Of a stretch of DNA of 53,628 nucleotides, positions 23,822 through 33,286 are shown one piece after another. The translations under genes were made by a program, and so were the position numbers. Location: assembly GCA_018057455.1 (NCBI GenBank), contig JAGPDT010000013.1, positions 8,564 through 62,191 on the forward strand. Reading direction: 5' to 3'. Below the pieces are notes generated by a model that was not told the DNA's origin, made no database searches, and saw nothing but the letters and a program-made list of their open reading frames with translations. Source of the DNA: Flavobacteriales bacterium. GTDB lineage: Bacteria; Bacteroidota; Bacteroidia; Flavobacteriales_F; PHOS-HE28. Numbering within the stretch: the first letter of the stretch is position 1; every line of letters starts with the position of its first letter.

Positions 23822-25087
23822 TCACATGGCCGCCACCACCGCACCGGCTACCCGCCCGGCTCCACCCGTCCGCTCCTGCACATAGCGGGCCGCTGCTGCG
23901 GAAGCTTTCCCCAGTGCCTGCGGATCATCCAGCCACCGTCTCCATGCGGCCTGCAGTTCCGCTGCGTTGCGCACCTCCTGCCCCGCACCGGCATCGATCA
24001 AGCCCTGTGCTTCGGGGAACTTGCGGTGCTTGGGCCCGAAGATCACCGGCACGCCCCATGCCGCGGCCTCCAGCAGGCTGTGGATGCCGCCCGTGAAACC
24101 GCCGCCTACGTAGGCCACTTGGCCGTAGCGGTATAGCCGTGCCAGCAAGCCCATTTCATCCACCAGCAGAGTGCCCTTGTTCTCCGCGCCCAGCATGGCC
24201 GCCACGCTTTCCAGCGGGCTATGCGCCAGTTCACTCCAGCGCGCCAACGGCTTGGGGAATGCCCGTTCGATGGCCGCCAGCTGCGCCTCCTGCAGTTCGT
24301 GCGGCACCATGATGCACTTCGGGGCCGCCTTGGAAGCATGGGCCAGTGCTGCCGCCAACAACGCGTCGTCCTCCGGCCAGGTGCTGCCGCACACCAGCAC
24401 GGGAGCGTTTCCCGCAAAGGCACGGGCCAAGGGCAGGTCATGCGTTGCCGATGCGATGGCCGCCACGCGGTCGAAGCGGGTATCACCACCCACCGAGGCC
24501 GCCCTCACGCCAAGGCCATCCAGGGGTCGCAACGAGGCTTCATCCTGCGTGAAGATGTGCGTGAAGCACCGGAGCATGCTCCGCCATGCGCCGCCGTACC
24601 ATTTGAAGAAGGGCTGGTCCTTGCGGAACAAGGCCGAGACCAGGAACACGGGCACCCGGTGGCTTTGCAAGGCATGCAGATGGTGGTACCAGAACTCGTA
24701 CTTCACGAAGATGGCCGCTGAAGGGCGCACCAGGCGCAGCAACGCTCCGGCATTGGAACGGCTGTCCGGCGGCAGGTATTCCACGTGCGTGGCCAAGGGT
24801 TCGTGCTTGCGGGCCTCATAGCCGCTGGGGCTGAAGAAGGTGAGCAGCACGGGCATGTCGGGGCGTTGGGCTTTGATGGCCTCCAACACGGGTCTCCCCT
24901 GTTCAAATTCACCCACGCTGGCGCAGTGCATCCATAGGCAACCCTGGAGTTTCGGGGCGGCCTGTTCCATCCGCTCCCACAATTGCGCACGGCCCTTTAC
25001 CCAAGCAGCAGCCTTCGGGTTCCAGAGCGATGAAAGCCGGATCGCGCCGTGGTACGCCCCGATGCCCAGGTCGTAGAGCAACGGCAT
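23822..25087 (-). CDS. waaA: 3-deoxy-D-manno-octulosonic acid (Kdo) transferase
   Basis: 421 residues, a GT-B enzyme anchored at the inner membrane by its N-terminus, which adds Kdo from CMP-Kdo to lipid A. Family marks: WMHCASVGEFEQGRPV (catalytic Glu in ASVGE), KYEFWYHHL, GSTWPEDD, VPHELQE and a C-terminal YVGGGFTGGIHSLLEAAAWGVPVIFGP, the nucleotide-sugar region. It shows that the organism makes lipopolysaccharide or a related lipid A glycolipid. The start shares one base with the stop of the upstream barrel gene (TGATG). Confidence 0.93.
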   Translation of the reverse strand: MPLLYDLGIGAYHGAIRLSSLWNPKAAAWVKGRAQLWERMEQAAPKLQGCLWMHCASVGEFEQGRPVLEAIKAQRPDMPVLLTFFSPSGYEARKHEPLATHVEYLPPDSRSNAGALLRLVRPSAAIFVKYEFWYHHLHALQSHRVPVFLVSALFRKDQPFFKWYGGAWRSMLRCFTHIFTQDEASLRPLDGLGVRAASVGGDTRFDRVAAIASATHDLPLARAFAGNAPVLVCGSTWPEDDALLAAALAHASKAAPKCIMVPHELQEAQLAAIERAFPKPLARWSELAHSPLESVAAMLGAENKGTLLVDEMGLLARLYRYGQVAYVGGGFTGGIHSLLEAAAWGVPVIFGPKHRKFPEAQGLIDAGAGQEVRNAAELQAAWRRWLDDPQALGKASAAAARYVQERTGGAGRVAGAVVAAM

Positions 25088-25845
25088 CAGCGGTAGTACT
25101 GGCGGTTGTCGCGGGTCTTGTAGATGGGGAAGGTCCAGCCGGCGCGCAAGCCGCTGAGCCCGTCCACATGGGTATCCTCATCGGCCCGTCCCGAATCAAA
25201 GTTGTAGGGGCGCATGGACCGGGTGAAGGCCACCTGCAGCTCGAAGCCCACCATGAAGTTGACGAAGCGGCTGTTGCCCAGGTGCTGATAGCCCGCGAAG
25301 AACATGCCCACGGGCCCGGCGGACAGCCGGTCATATCCCTTGAGATAGTCGCCTTCCAAGGCGGGCAGCACATCGTTCTGGTGCTGGATGAGCAGTTTGT
25401 GGGCCATGTATCCGGCGCCCAGCTTCAGCAGGATGCCGCTGTTGGGGTTGGGCCCAGCGATGGGGATCACCTTGCCGGCGAAGGCCATCACGGTATAGCC
25501 TCGTTCGAAGAGCAGGATGTCCGCCGGCTCGCCGTCCTGGTTCACCACCACGCCATTGCCGGTGGTCATTTCGCGCAGCACGTTGCGCTCCTGCACGTTG
25601 TTGCCGAACAGGTAGCCGCCTTCCAGCCCCAAGGAGTAGTTGCTTTTGAACTTCACCGACGCACTGAAGCCCAGGTTGCTGTTGGCCCCGAAGCGCTGGG
25701 CGAGATCGCCGCTGGGAAGCTGATAGGCATAGCTGATGGTGAGGGGCACCAAGAGGATGGACGTATCCTGGAGCCCCCCCTGTGCGTAGGAGGGCGCCGC
25801 CCAGGCCATCAACGCGGCGGACAGCAGCAAGGAATGAAGCTTCAT
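25087..25845 (-). CDS. Outer-membrane beta-barrel protein, unknown function
   Basis: 252 residues: signal peptide (about 1-21, cleavage after SYAQ) and then repeated amphipathic strands such as LGFSASVKFKSNYSLGLEGGYLF and FVNFMVGFELQVAFTRS. The C-terminus (RQYYR) lacks a terminal Phe. Residue pattern and size suggest an outer-membrane barrel, but no named family is recognised. It is translationally linked to waaA, which hints at an envelope role. Confidence 0.65.
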   Translation of the reverse strand: MKLHSLLLSAALMAWAAPSYAQGGLQDTSILLVPLTISYAYQLPSGDLAQRFGANSNLGFSASVKFKSNYSLGLEGGYLFGNNVQERNVLREMTTGNGVVVNQDGEPADILLFERGYTVMAFAGKVIPIAGPNPNSGILLKLGAGYMAHKLLIQHQNDVLPALEGDYLKGYDRLSAGPVGMFFAGYQHLGNSRFVNFMVGFELQVAFTRSMRPYNFDSGRADEDTHVDGLSGLRAGWTFPIYKTRDNRQYYR

Positions 25846-25852
25846 GGGGAGG

Positions 25853-25860
25853 CGAAGTTA
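25853..25860 (-). promoter_or_regulatory. Promoter -7-like box TAACTTCG before the barrel-waaA pair
   Basis: TAnnTTCG variant, only 7 bases before ATG 25845; a leaderless or near-leaderless transcript would result. No -33 TTG seen. Confidence 0.4.
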
Positions 25861-25905
25861 GCCGCGGTGCCCGCCACCGGCACACAGGTGCGTTCCACCG
25901 CACAC

Positions 25906-25913
25906 TACCTTCG
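25906..25913 (+). promoter_or_regulatory. Promoter -7-like box TACCTTCG before the wbpE-type gene
   Basis: TAnnTTCG variant, 46 bases before ATG 25960, in the divergent gap with the barrel gene. Confidence 0.4.
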
Positions 25914-25959
25914 CGCCGCCCGTGCAATACCGGCCGGGCCCCCAAGCATTGACCGGTCC

Positions 25960-27084
25960 ATGAAAGCCATACAAATGGTCGACCTCGTCGGCCAGTACGA
26001 GAAGATCAAACCCGAGGTGGACGCCGCCTTGGCCGAGGTGATCGCCACGGCCGCCTTCATCAACGGGCCGCAGGTGAAAGCCTTTGAACAGGAACTGGCG
26101 GAATACCTCCGGGTGAAGCATGTGATCGGCTGCGGCAATGGCACCGACGGCCTGCAAGTGGCCCTGATGGCCTTGGGCCTGCAACCCGGCGACGAGGTGA
26201 TCACCGCCTCCTTCACCTTCGTGGCCACGGTGGAAGTGCTGGCCTTGCTGGGCCTGGTGCCCGTCTTTGCCGACGTGCTGCCAGGCACCTTCAACCTGGA
26301 CCCTGCCGACGTGGCCCGCAAGGTGACCCCCAAGACCAAGGCCCTCGTGCCCGTGCACCTCTTCGGCCAAAGCGCCGACATGGACGCCATGCTGGCCATT
26401 GCCCGCGAATACGGCCTGTACGTGGTGGAGGACGCCTGCCAGTCCATTGGCGCGGACCACGGCGGCGCCAACGGAAAACGCAAGAGCGGCACCCTGGGCG
26501 ACATCGGCGTCACCAGCTTTTTCCCCAGCAAGAACCTGGGCTGCTACGGCGACGGCGGTGCGCTCTTCACCAATGATGATGAGCTGGCCCACAAGGTCCG
26601 GCGGGTGTGCAACCACGGCAGCGAACAGCGCTATTACCACGAGGTGGTGGGCGTGAACAGCCGGTTGGATTCCATGCAGGCGGCCATCCTGCGGATCAAA
26701 TTGCGCCACCTCGACGAATACGCCCGTGCCCGCAACGCGGCGGCAGCCGCGTATGACCAGGCCTTTGCCGCCACCACCGGGTTGACCCTCCCCGGGCGGA
26801 GCACCTTCAGCAACCACGTCTTCCACCAGTACACCCTGCGGGTGGCCGGCGGCCAGCGCGACGCGCTGAAGAAACACCTCGAAGCCCAAGGCATACCCTC
26901 CATGGTGTACTACCCGGTACCCTGCCACCTGCAGAACGCGTACAAGTCCGGTCGCCACCCCGAAGGCGCGTTGCCCGTTACCGAGCAGCTGGCCCGGGAA
27001 GTGCTCTCCCTGCCCATGAGCACCGAGCTGGACCCCGGGCAGCTCCAACACATCACCCAAGCGGTGAAGTCCTTCTTCAACTGA
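25960..27084 (+). CDS. DegT/DnrJ/EryC1/StrS aminotransferase, WbpE-like
   Basis: 374 residues from ATG 25960. PLP-dependent sugar aminotransferase: GCGNGTDGLQVALMALG, VVEDACQSIGA (Asp-x3-Gln for PLP), FFPSKNLGCYGDGGA with the Schiff-base Lys, and NSRLDSMQAAIL. The sequence is closest in pattern to enzymes that aminate UDP-2-acetamido-3-oxo-glucuronate (WbpE/WlbC). That fits the WbpD-, WbpB- and WbpA-like genes at 31680-34568, although this gene is about 4.6 kb away from them. Confidence 0.88.
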   Translation: MKAIQMVDLVGQYEKIKPEVDAALAEVIATAAFINGPQVKAFEQELAEYLRVKHVIGCGNGTDGLQVALMALGLQPGDEVITASFTFVATVEVLALLGLVPVFADVLPGTFNLDPADVARKVTPKTKALVPVHLFGQSADMDAMLAIAREYGLYVVEDACQSIGADHGGANGKRKSGTLGDIGVTSFFPSKNLGCYGDGGALFTNDDELAHKVRRVCNHGSEQRYYHEVVGVNSRLDSMQAAILRIKLRHLDEYARARNAAAAAYDQAFAATTGLTLPGRSTFSNHVFHQYTLRVAGGQRDALKKHLEAQGIPSMVYYPVPCHLQNAYKSGRHPEGALPVTEQLAREVLSLPMSTELDPGQLQHITQAVKSFFN

Positions 27085-27090
27085 ACCAAA

Positions 27091-27127
27091 CGCCCGCCGC
27101 ACCGGGACCGTATCAGCGGGACGGGCG
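27091..27127. terminator. Possible stem-loop between the aminotransferase and ugd
   Basis: CGCCCG (27091-27096) pairs with CGGGCG (27122-27127), extended by CGC/GCG. No T-tract; it could be an RNA processing or attenuation element. Confidence 0.25.
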
Positions 27128-27138
27128 GCCTCCATGAC

Positions 27139-28470
27139 ATGAACCTAGCTGTAGTTGGAACCGGATATGTGGGCCTGGTCACGGGCACCTGCTTTGCCGA
27201 AACCGGCAACCACGTGACCTGCGTGGACATCGACCAGGAGAAGGTAAGGAAGCTCCAGGCCGGTGAAGTGCCCATCTATGAACCGCACCTGGACGTGCTC
27301 TTCGAGCGCAACATCCGCCAAGGGCGCTTGGAGTTCACCACCAACCTGAAAGAGGCCATAGACCAGGCGGAGATCATTTTCCTGGCCCTGCCCACACCGC
27401 CCGGCGAAGACGGCAGCGCCGACCTGCAATACGTGCTGGGCGTGGCCAAGGAATTGGGCAAGCTCCTCACGGGCTACAAGGTGATCGTGGACAAGAGCAC
27501 GGTGCCGGTGGGCACGGCCGAGAAGGTGCGGGAAGCGGTGGCGCAGCACGCAAAGGTTCCCTTCGACGTGGTGAGCAATCCGGAGTTCCTGCGCGAGGGT
27601 TTCGCCGTGGACGACTTCCTGAAACCGGACCGCGTGGTGGTGGGCACCAGCAGCGCCCGTGCCCGCAAGCTGATGGAGGACCTGTACAAACCGTTCGTGC
27701 GCCAAGGCAACCCCATCCTATTCATGGACGAGCGCAGCGCCGAGCTCACCAAATACGCCGCCAACGCCTTCCTGGCCATGAAGATCACCTTCATGAACGA
27801 GATCGCCAACTTCTGCGAGGCCGTGGGCGCCGACGTGGACAAGGTGCGCATCGGCCTGGGCACCGATAGCCGCATCGGCAAACGCTTCCTCTTCCCCGGC
27901 ATCGGCTATGGCGGCAGCTGCTTCCCCAAGGACGTGCAGGCCTTGGCCCACAGCGGGGAAGAAGCCGGCTACCGGTTCCAGATCATCAACAGCGTGATGA
28001 AAGTGAACGAACGCCAGAAGGCCAGCCTGGTGGACAAGATCAAGGCCCACTATGGCGAGGACCTCCGCGGCAGGCACTTCGCCCTCTGGGGCCTGTCCTT
28101 CAAGCCGGATACCGACGACATCCGCGAGGCCCCTGCGCTGTACATGATCGAGGCGTTGACCCGGGCCGGCGCCACCATCACCGCGTTCGATCCCGAGGCC
28201 ATGGACAACGTGCGGCGCATCCTGGGCGACACGGTGAACTACGCGCCCGATGAATACGCCGCGCTCATGGGCGCCGATGCCCTGATCATCGCCACCGAAT
28301 GGGCCGTGTTCCGCAACCCGGAACTTGCCCGCATGGAACAGCTGATGAAGGAGAAGACCATCTTCGACGGCCGGAACCTCTACGACCTGGATGAAATGAA
28401 GGACCAGGGCTTCCACTACGTCAGCATCGGCCGCCAGCCCGTGAACGTCCCCATCAAAGCCAACGCCTGA
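27139..28470 (+). CDS. ugd: UDP-glucose 6-dehydrogenase
   Basis: 443 residues. NAD-dependent oxidation of UDP-glucose to UDP-glucuronate. N-terminal Rossmann motif [10 protein letters not shown] (8-17), [24 protein letters not shown], the [17 protein letters not shown] helix, and catalytic Cys in YGGSCFPKD. The C-terminal UDP-binding domain has [16 protein letters not shown]. The next gene, two bases after its stop, uses UDP-glucuronate directly. Confidence 0.94.
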   Translation: MNLAVVGTGYVGLVTGTCFAETGNHVTCVDIDQEKVRKLQAGEVPIYEPHLDVLFERNIRQGRLEFTTNLKEAIDQAEIIFLALPTPPGEDGSADLQYVLGVAKELGKLLTGYKVIVDKSTVPVGTAEKVREAVAQHAKVPFDVVSNPEFLREGFAVDDFLKPDRVVVGTSSARARKLMEDLYKPFVRQGNPILFMDERSAELTKYAANAFLAMKITFMNEIANFCEAVGADVDKVRIGLGTDSRIGKRFLFPGIGYGGSCFPKDVQALAHSGEEAGYRFQIINSVMKVNERQKASLVDKIKAHYGEDLRGRHFALWGLSFKPDTDDIREAPALYMIEALTRAGATITAFDPEAMDNVRRILGDTVNYAPDEYAALMGADALIIATEWAVFRNPELARMEQLMKEKTIFDGRNLYDLDEMKDQGFHYVSIGRQPVNVPIKANA

Positions 28471-28471
28471 C

Positions 28472-29521
28472 ATGGCCAGAAAGGTCGCCCCCCCACGCAA
28501 CAAGGCCGTGGCCAAACCGGTGCAAAGCGCCGGAAAGGAACGCGTGCTCATCACCGGTGCCGCCGGATTCCTGGGCTCGCACCTGTGCGACAGGTTCCTC
28601 CGGGAAGGCTTCCATGTGATCGGCATGGACAACCTGATCACCGGCCGCCTGAAGAACATCGAACACCTCTTCCAGCGCAGCGATTTCGAGTTCCACCACC
28701 ACGACGTGACCAAGTTCGTGCATGTGCCCGGCCAGCTGAAGTACATCCTGCACTTCGCCAGCCCGGCCAGCCCCATCGACTACCTGAAGATCCCCATCCA
28801 GACGCTGAAGGTGAGCTCCCTGGGCACGCACAACCTGCTGGGCCTGGCCTTGGAAAAGAAAGCCCGGATCCTGGTGGCCAGCACCAGCGAGGTGTACGGC
28901 GACCCGCAGGTGCACCCGCAGACCGAGGACTATTGGGGCCACGTGAACACCGTGGGGCCGCGCGGGGTGTACGACGAGGCCAAGCGCTTCCAGGAGGCCA
29001 TCACCATGGCCTACCACACCTACCACGGCCTGGAAACGCGCATCGTGCGCATCTTCAACACGTACGGCCCGCGCATGCGCCTCAACGACGGGCGCGTGCT
29101 GCCCGCCTTCATCGGCCAGGCCTTGCGTGGCGAGGACCTCACCATCTTCGGCAAAGGCGACCAGACCCGCAGCTTCTGCTACGTGGACGACCTGGTGGAG
29201 GGCATCTACCGCTTGCTGAAGAGCGGCCATGCCGGCCCGGTGAACGTGGGCAATCCGGCGGAGATCACCATCAAGCAGTTCGCCCAGGAGATCGTGAAGC
29301 TCACCGGCACCAAGCAGAAGCTGGTGTACAAGCCGCTGCCGCAGGACGACCCCATGCAGCGCAAGCCGGACATCACCCTGGCCAAGAAACTGTTGAAGTG
29401 GCAACCCAAAGTGGACCGCGCCGAAGGGCTGAAGATCACCTATGCCTATTTCAAAGGCCTCACCAAGGCGGAGCTGAACGAAAAGGAGCACAATACCTTC
29501 GAGGGCTACGTGCGCAAGTGA
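28472..29521 (+). CDS. UDP-glucuronate decarboxylase (UDP-xylose synthase)
   Basis: 349 residues, extended SDR. NAD motif [10 protein letters not shown] (about 29-38), active-site Ser/Tyr/Lys region [21 protein letters not shown]...RGVYDEAKR (YxxxK with YDEAK), FNTYGPRM and the Arg-rich RSFCYVDD. The TxEDYWGxVN and RGxYDEAKR patterns are diagnostic of UXS. It converts UDP-glucuronate to UDP-xylose. A basic 20-residue leader precedes the domain. It is coupled to ugd, so the pair makes a pentose donor from UDP-glucose. Confidence 0.93.
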   Translation: MARKVAPPRNKAVAKPVQSAGKERVLITGAAGFLGSHLCDRFLREGFHVIGMDNLITGRLKNIEHLFQRSDFEFHHHDVTKFVHVPGQLKYILHFASPASPIDYLKIPIQTLKVSSLGTHNLLGLALEKKARILVASTSEVYGDPQVHPQTEDYWGHVNTVGPRGVYDEAKRFQEAITMAYHTYHGLETRIVRIFNTYGPRMRLNDGRVLPAFIGQALRGEDLTIFGKGDQTRSFCYVDDLVEGIYRLLKSGHAGPVNVGNPAEITIKQFAQEIVKLTGTKQKLVYKPLPQDDPMQRKPDITLAKKLLKWQPKVDRAEGLKITYAYFKGLTKAELNEKEHNTFEGYVRK

Positions 29522-29537
29522 AGATGCACACGATCAC

Positions 29538-29545
29538 TATCTTCG
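29538..29545 (+). promoter_or_regulatory. Promoter -7-like box TATCTTCG before the toxin-antitoxin pair
   Basis: TAnnTTCG with only four bases before ATG 29550, which would give a leaderless antitoxin mRNA. Confidence 0.4.
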
Positions 29546-29549
29546 TTCC

Positions 29550-29753
29550 ATGGCGCGGAAGCAACGCACGGTCACCAAAAGTTCCGTCTTGAAGACTTTG
29601 AAAGAACTCCCGGACCGGTTCGATGTGGACGATCTGATCGAGCGTATAGTCCTGTTGCAAAAGGTAGAAGAAGGCATCGCGGATGCTAAAGCGGGAAGGG
29701 TAAGCACACTTGAGGAGATGCGTTCACATATTGAGCGCAAATGGTCGAAGTGA
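29550..29753 (+). CDS. Antitoxin of a ParE/RelE-type module
   Basis: 67 residues. It carries LKTLKELPDRFDVDDLIERI followed by a helix ending in a short linker and a basic C-terminus (HIERKWSK), the layout of small antitoxins paired with ParE-like toxins in Bacteroidota. No DNA-binding fold is obvious. The last 13 bases overlap the toxin gene, the usual order (antitoxin first). Confidence 0.75.
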   Translation: MARKQRTVTKSSVLKTLKELPDRFDVDDLIERIVLLQKVEEGIADAKAGRVSTLEEMRSHIERKWSK

Positions 29754-30058
29754 CCTGGACGGCCAGGGCGCGAAAGGACCTTGACGGCATCAGTGCCTAC
29801 CTCGCGGAAGGCAGTCCATACTACGCCCAACAAACGGAATGGGGTATTTTCCAACGGGCGATCCAGCTTGAAAAGCAGCCACGCTCCGGCCATCCGGCAA
29901 AGGAGATCGGCGATCCCACCGTGCGCAAGATCGGGTATGGGCGATATCGCATGATCGATTGGCTTTCCGATCCCGGTCACATTGCTTTCGTGGCGGTGGT
30001 CCACTCCGGTCGGAACATGACGCGTTCGGCACTCCGTTCAAGGCGTAAGGAGAAATGA
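29741..30058 (+). CDS. ParE/RelE-family toxin
   Basis: 105 residues. The type II toxin pattern is visible: an N-terminal TWTARARKDLDGISAYLA helix, PRSGHPAKEIGDPTVRKI, then the beta-hairpin GRYRMIDWLSDPGHIAFVAVVHSGRN. The conserved Arg in YGRYRMI and the HSGRN strand match ParE/RelE. Whether it acts on gyrase (ParE) or on ribosome-bound mRNA (RelE) cannot be decided by eye. Its stop overlaps the ATG of the downstream broken gene. Confidence 0.85.
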   Translation: MVEVTWTARARKDLDGISAYLAEGSPYYAQQTEWGIFQRAIQLEKQPRSGHPAKEIGDPTVRKIGYGRYRMIDWLSDPGHIAFVAVVHSGRNMTRSALRSRRKEK

Positions 30059-30864
30059 CCGAATTGCGTGTGGCCGGTGTGCCCGAGCCCTACAACCTGC
30101 CCTGGCACCTCGCCCGGGAATAGGGCCTCTTCAAGAAGGCGGGCATCGAACTACACTGGCACGAGGTGCATGAAGGCACCGGCCGCATGTGCCAAATGCT
30201 GCGCGATGGCGAGCTGGACATGGCCGTACTGGTCACCGAAGGCGCCGTGCGCGACATCCTCACCGGCGGCCCGCACCGCATCGTCAGCAGTTTTGTGGAC
30301 AGTCCGTTGCCCTGGGGCGTGCATGTGCCTGCGCGGTCAACCTTGGGCAAGGAAGACCTGAAAGGCACCCCGTACGCCATCAGCCGCATGGGCAGTGGCA
30401 GCCACATCATGGCCATGCTCCACGCCGGGAAACAGGGCTGGCGGCCAACGGGGAAGGACCTTGAAGTGGTGCACAACATGGCCGGCGCCGCGGAACGGAT
30501 GCAGCATGGCCCCCCGGTGCTCTTCCTCTGGGAGCGTTACGTCACCCAGCGCTACGTGGATGCGGGCCTCATGCGCCGCGTGGACGTGATCAGGGCACCC
30601 TGGCCCGGCTTCGTCATCACCGCCCGCAACGGGTTTGCGGAGCGCCATCCGGAAGCGGTCGAGCGGGCATTGGGAATCTTGCGCAGTGAAACCGAAGCGC
30701 TGAAGGATGGCCCGCACGCGGCGGGCTTGGTGATGCGGAATGCGGGTTTCGGCGAGGCCGTGGCCCATGAATGGTTGCAGCATGCAAGGTGGAAGGTGGC
30801 CCCGGTGGTACCGTCATCGCTGGATGAACTGGGCCGGACGCTGGCTGCACTTGATCTGATCTGA
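30055..30864 (+). pseudogene. ABC-type substrate-binding-protein-like gene with in-frame amber codon
   Basis: From ATG 30055 (overlapping the toxin stop) the frame reads 22 codons, MTELRVAGVP...HLARE, then TAG at 30121-30123, and continues open for 246 codons to 30864. Protein similarity is continuous across the stop: the expected text HLARE(E)GLFKKAGIELHWHE is the N-terminal lobe of NMT1/THI5- or taurine-type periplasmic-binding proteins, and one change (GAG to TAG) explains it. Later text includes GDGELDMAV-like GELDMAVLVTEGA and GTPYAISRMGSGSH. No signal peptide. Re-initiation at ATG 30166 would give 232 residues without the first strand. Could be a recent pseudogene or a sequencing error. 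Confidence 0.75.
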
Positions 30865-30969
30865 CATCCCCATCCTGGTGCAAGGGTCGCGACCCAAGCA
30901 GCGGCCTCATGGTCCACTGCCTGAAAGTGATCCAACAGGGGTGGGCATCGCGCCAACGCCGTGGACCTG

Positions 30970-31584
30970 CTACCCCGCCACCCACGCCCACACCCCTGCC
31001 GCCACCAGCAGCACCCCCAGTGCGCGGAACAGGCGTAGCAGCGTTTGGTCCGCCATGCGTTCGCGCAGGTGGCCGCCCAGGCGGATCAGCAAGAGCAGCA
31101 GGGCCATGGCCCCGATGAAGGCACCCAGGCCGAAGCCCGCCATGGCGCCCCACCCCTGCACTTGCAGGCCCGCGGCCTCCATGGCCAGGCGCACCCCGCA
31201 CCAGAAGAGCGCGAGTTGCGGGTTCATCAAGCCCAGCACCAGGCCTCGGCGGAAGCCGCTGCGCACCTGCACCTCCTCCTTGATGTGGAAGGGCTTCATC
31301 ACCAAGGCGATGTACAAGCCCAGCCCCACCATCACAACACCCGAGATGCGGCCCGGCGTAACGCCCCACTGCCCGGTGTAGCCCAGTACTTGGTCGGCCG
31401 CCACGAAGGCCAACGCGGCATACAGCATTTCCGGCAACGACCCGCCCAGGGCGGTGCTCCGTGCCGCAAGGGGTCCGTGGCGCAAGGTGGCGGCCAGCAC
31501 GGCCGTATTCACCAGCCCGGCCTGCAGCGAGCCGATGAAACTGGCCACCGTGGCCACCAGCAGGGCAAGCAGCGCATCCATCAT
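30970..31584 (-). CDS. LysE/RhtB-family membrane exporter
   Basis: 204 residues with about six membrane helices. The family signatures are seen as a Gly/Gln-rich first helix (SFIGSLQAGLVNTAV), AALAFVAADQVL and GLMNPQLALFWCGV, which matches the conserved NP-kA.fW segment of LysE-type translocators. Members export amino acids or small metabolites across the inner membrane; substrate unknown. ATG 31581 is an equally good start. Convergent with the broken binding-protein gene; the 105-base gap between them shows nothing recognisable. Confidence 0.8.
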   Translation of the reverse strand: MMDALLALLVATVASFIGSLQAGLVNTAVLAATLRHGPLAARSTALGGSLPEMLYAALAFVAADQVLGYTGQWGVTPGRISGVVMVGLGLYIALVMKPFHIKEEVQVRSGFRRGLVLGLMNPQLALFWCGVRLAMEAAGLQVQGWGAMAGFGLGAFIGAMALLLLLIRLGGHLRERMADQTLLRLFRALGVLLVAAGVWAWVAG

Positions 31585-31632
31585 GCAGGGCGGAAAATTA
31601 GCGACTGCCGCCCTTGGGCAACACCCCGTGCC

Positions 31633-31667
31633 TTTGGGCCGAAGTCCCCGCCACGGCGTTACTTTCG
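31633..31667 (+). promoter_or_regulatory. Promoter for the wbpD/B/A-type genes
   Basis: TTTG (31633-31636), a 23-base spacer, then TACTTTCG (31660-31667), 12 bases before ATG 31680. TAnnTTCG variant of the Bacteroidota promoter. Confidence 0.5.
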
Positions 31668-31679
31668 CGCTCCCTTTCC

Positions 31680-32255
31680 ATGAGCGATTACTCCGCCCAC
31701 CCCACCGCCGTCATCGACGAGGGCTGCACCATCGGCACGGGCAGCCGCATTTGGCATTTCAGCCACCTGATGCCCGGCTGCGTGATCGGCGAACGCTGCA
31801 ACATCGGGCAGAACGTGGTGGTGAGCCCCGGCGTGAAGCTGGGCAACAACGTGAAGGTGCAGAACAACGTGAGCATCTACACCGGTGTGGAGTGCGGTGA
31901 TGACGTCTTCCTGGGGCCCAGCTGCGTGTTCACCAACGTGATCAACCCGCGCAGCGCGGTGAACCGCCGGGAACAATACGCCCGGACCCGCGTGGGCACC
32001 GGGGCCAGCATCGGCGCCAACGCCACCATCGTCTGCGGGCACGACATCGGGGAATACGCCTTCATCGGTGCCGGGGCCGTGGTCACCCGGACTGTACCGG
32101 CCTACGCGCTGGTGGTGGGCAACCCTGCCCGGCAAACGGGCTGGATGAGCGAGTACGGCCACAAACTGGCGTTTGATGCCCGGGGCGAAGCCACCTGCCC
32201 GGAAAGCGGCCAACTCTACCAACTGAAAAACGACCGCGTGACGCGCCTGGCATGA
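31680..32255 (+). CDS. UDP-3-amino-glucuronate N-acetyltransferase, WbpD-like (left-handed beta-helix)
   Basis: 191 residues from ATG 31680. Hexapeptide repeats run from about 10 to 145 ([74 protein letters not shown]). The Asn-Val-Ile-Asn-Pro-Arg segment TNVINPRS and the EYGHKL region are those of WbpD/WlbB enzymes, which acetylate UDP-GlcNAc(3NH2)A using acetyl-CoA. Its stop overlaps the start of the next pathway gene by four bases. Confidence 0.9.
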   Translation: MSDYSAHPTAVIDEGCTIGTGSRIWHFSHLMPGCVIGERCNIGQNVVVSPGVKLGNNVKVQNNVSIYTGVECGDDVFLGPSCVFTNVINPRSAVNRREQYARTRVGTGASIGANATIVCGHDIGEYAFIGAGAVVTRTVPAYALVVGNPARQTGWMSEYGHKLAFDARGEATCPESGQLYQLKNDRVTRLA

Positions 32256-33286
32256 GCACCAACCAGCATAAGGTGAACTTCGCCGTGGTGGGCTGCGGCC
32301 ACATCGGCAAACGCCACGCGGAAATGATCGCCCGCGACCCGGGCAGCCGCCTGGTGGCGCTATGCGATGTGAGGCCAGCAGAGGAACTCGGCATCGACCG
32401 GTTCGGGGTGCCCTGTTTCACCGGCATCAACGCCATGCTGCAGGCGGTGCCGGAGACCGACGTGGTGAACATCTGCACCCCGAACGGCCTGCATGTGCCC
32501 TTGAGCCTGGCCGCCTTGGAGCATGGCAAGCACGTGGTGTGCGAAAAGCCCATGGGCCTTTCCAAGGCCGACTGCGAAGCCGTGCTGGGAAAGGCCCTGC
32601 AGAAGCACAAGTCCATCTTCGGGGTGATGCAGAACCGCTACAGCCCGCCCAGCCAATGGATCAAGGAGATGGTGGAGCAACAGCGCCTGGGCGACATCTT
32701 CCTGGTGCAGGTGAACTGCTACTGGAACCGCGACGCCCGCTACTACAAGCCCGGCAGCTGGAAAGGCACCGCCGACCTCGATGGCGGCACCCTCTTCACC
32801 CAGTTCAGCCACTTCGTGGACATCATGTACTGGCTCTTCGGCGACATCACCGACATCCATGGGCGCTTCGCTGATTTCAACCACAAGGACCTCACCGCCT
32901 TCGAGGACAGCGGCCTGGTGAACTTCCGCTTCCTCAAGGGCGGCATGGGCTGCCTGAACTACTCCACCAGCGTGTGGGACAAGAACCTCGAGAGCAGCCT
33001 CACGATCATCGGCAGCAAGGGCAGCGTGAAAATCGGCGGGCAGTACATGGACCAGGTGGAATACTGCCACGTGGAGGGCTACACCATGCCCGTGTTGGCG
33101 CCCACCAACCCCGCCAACGACTACGGTGCATACAAGGGCAGCGCCAGCAACCACCACTACATCATAGAGAACGTGGTGGACACATTGACCAACGGAACGT
33201 CCATGACCACCAATGCGCTGGAAGGCCTGAAGGTGGTGGACATCATTGAACGGATCTACCAAAAAAGGGATGAGCGTGCTTTTTGA
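32252..33286 (+). CDS. UDP-N-acetylglucosaminuronate 3-dehydrogenase, WbpB-like (Gfo/Idh/MocA)
   Basis: 344 residues. Rossmann motif [14 protein letters not shown] (about 14-27), [31 protein letters not shown] (conserved EKP) and a C-terminal domain with [21 protein letters not shown]. These details match WbpB/WlbA, which oxidise the 3-position of UDP-GlcNAcA before amination by WbpE. The start overlaps the wbpD-like stop (ATGA), and its end overlaps the wbpA-like start by 17 bases. Confidence 0.9.
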   Translation: MSTNQHKVNFAVVGCGHIGKRHAEMIARDPGSRLVALCDVRPAEELGIDRFGVPCFTGINAMLQAVPETDVVNICTPNGLHVPLSLAALEHGKHVVCEKPMGLSKADCEAVLGKALQKHKSIFGVMQNRYSPPSQWIKEMVEQQRLGDIFLVQVNCYWNRDARYYKPGSWKGTADLDGGTLFTQFSHFVDIMYWLFGDITDIHGRFADFNHKDLTAFEDSGLVNFRFLKGGMGCLNYSTSVWDKNLESSLTIIGSKGSVKIGGQYMDQVEYCHVEGYTMPVLAPTNPANDYGAYKGSASNHHYIIENVVDTLTNGTSMTTNALEGLKVVDIIERIYQKRDERAF

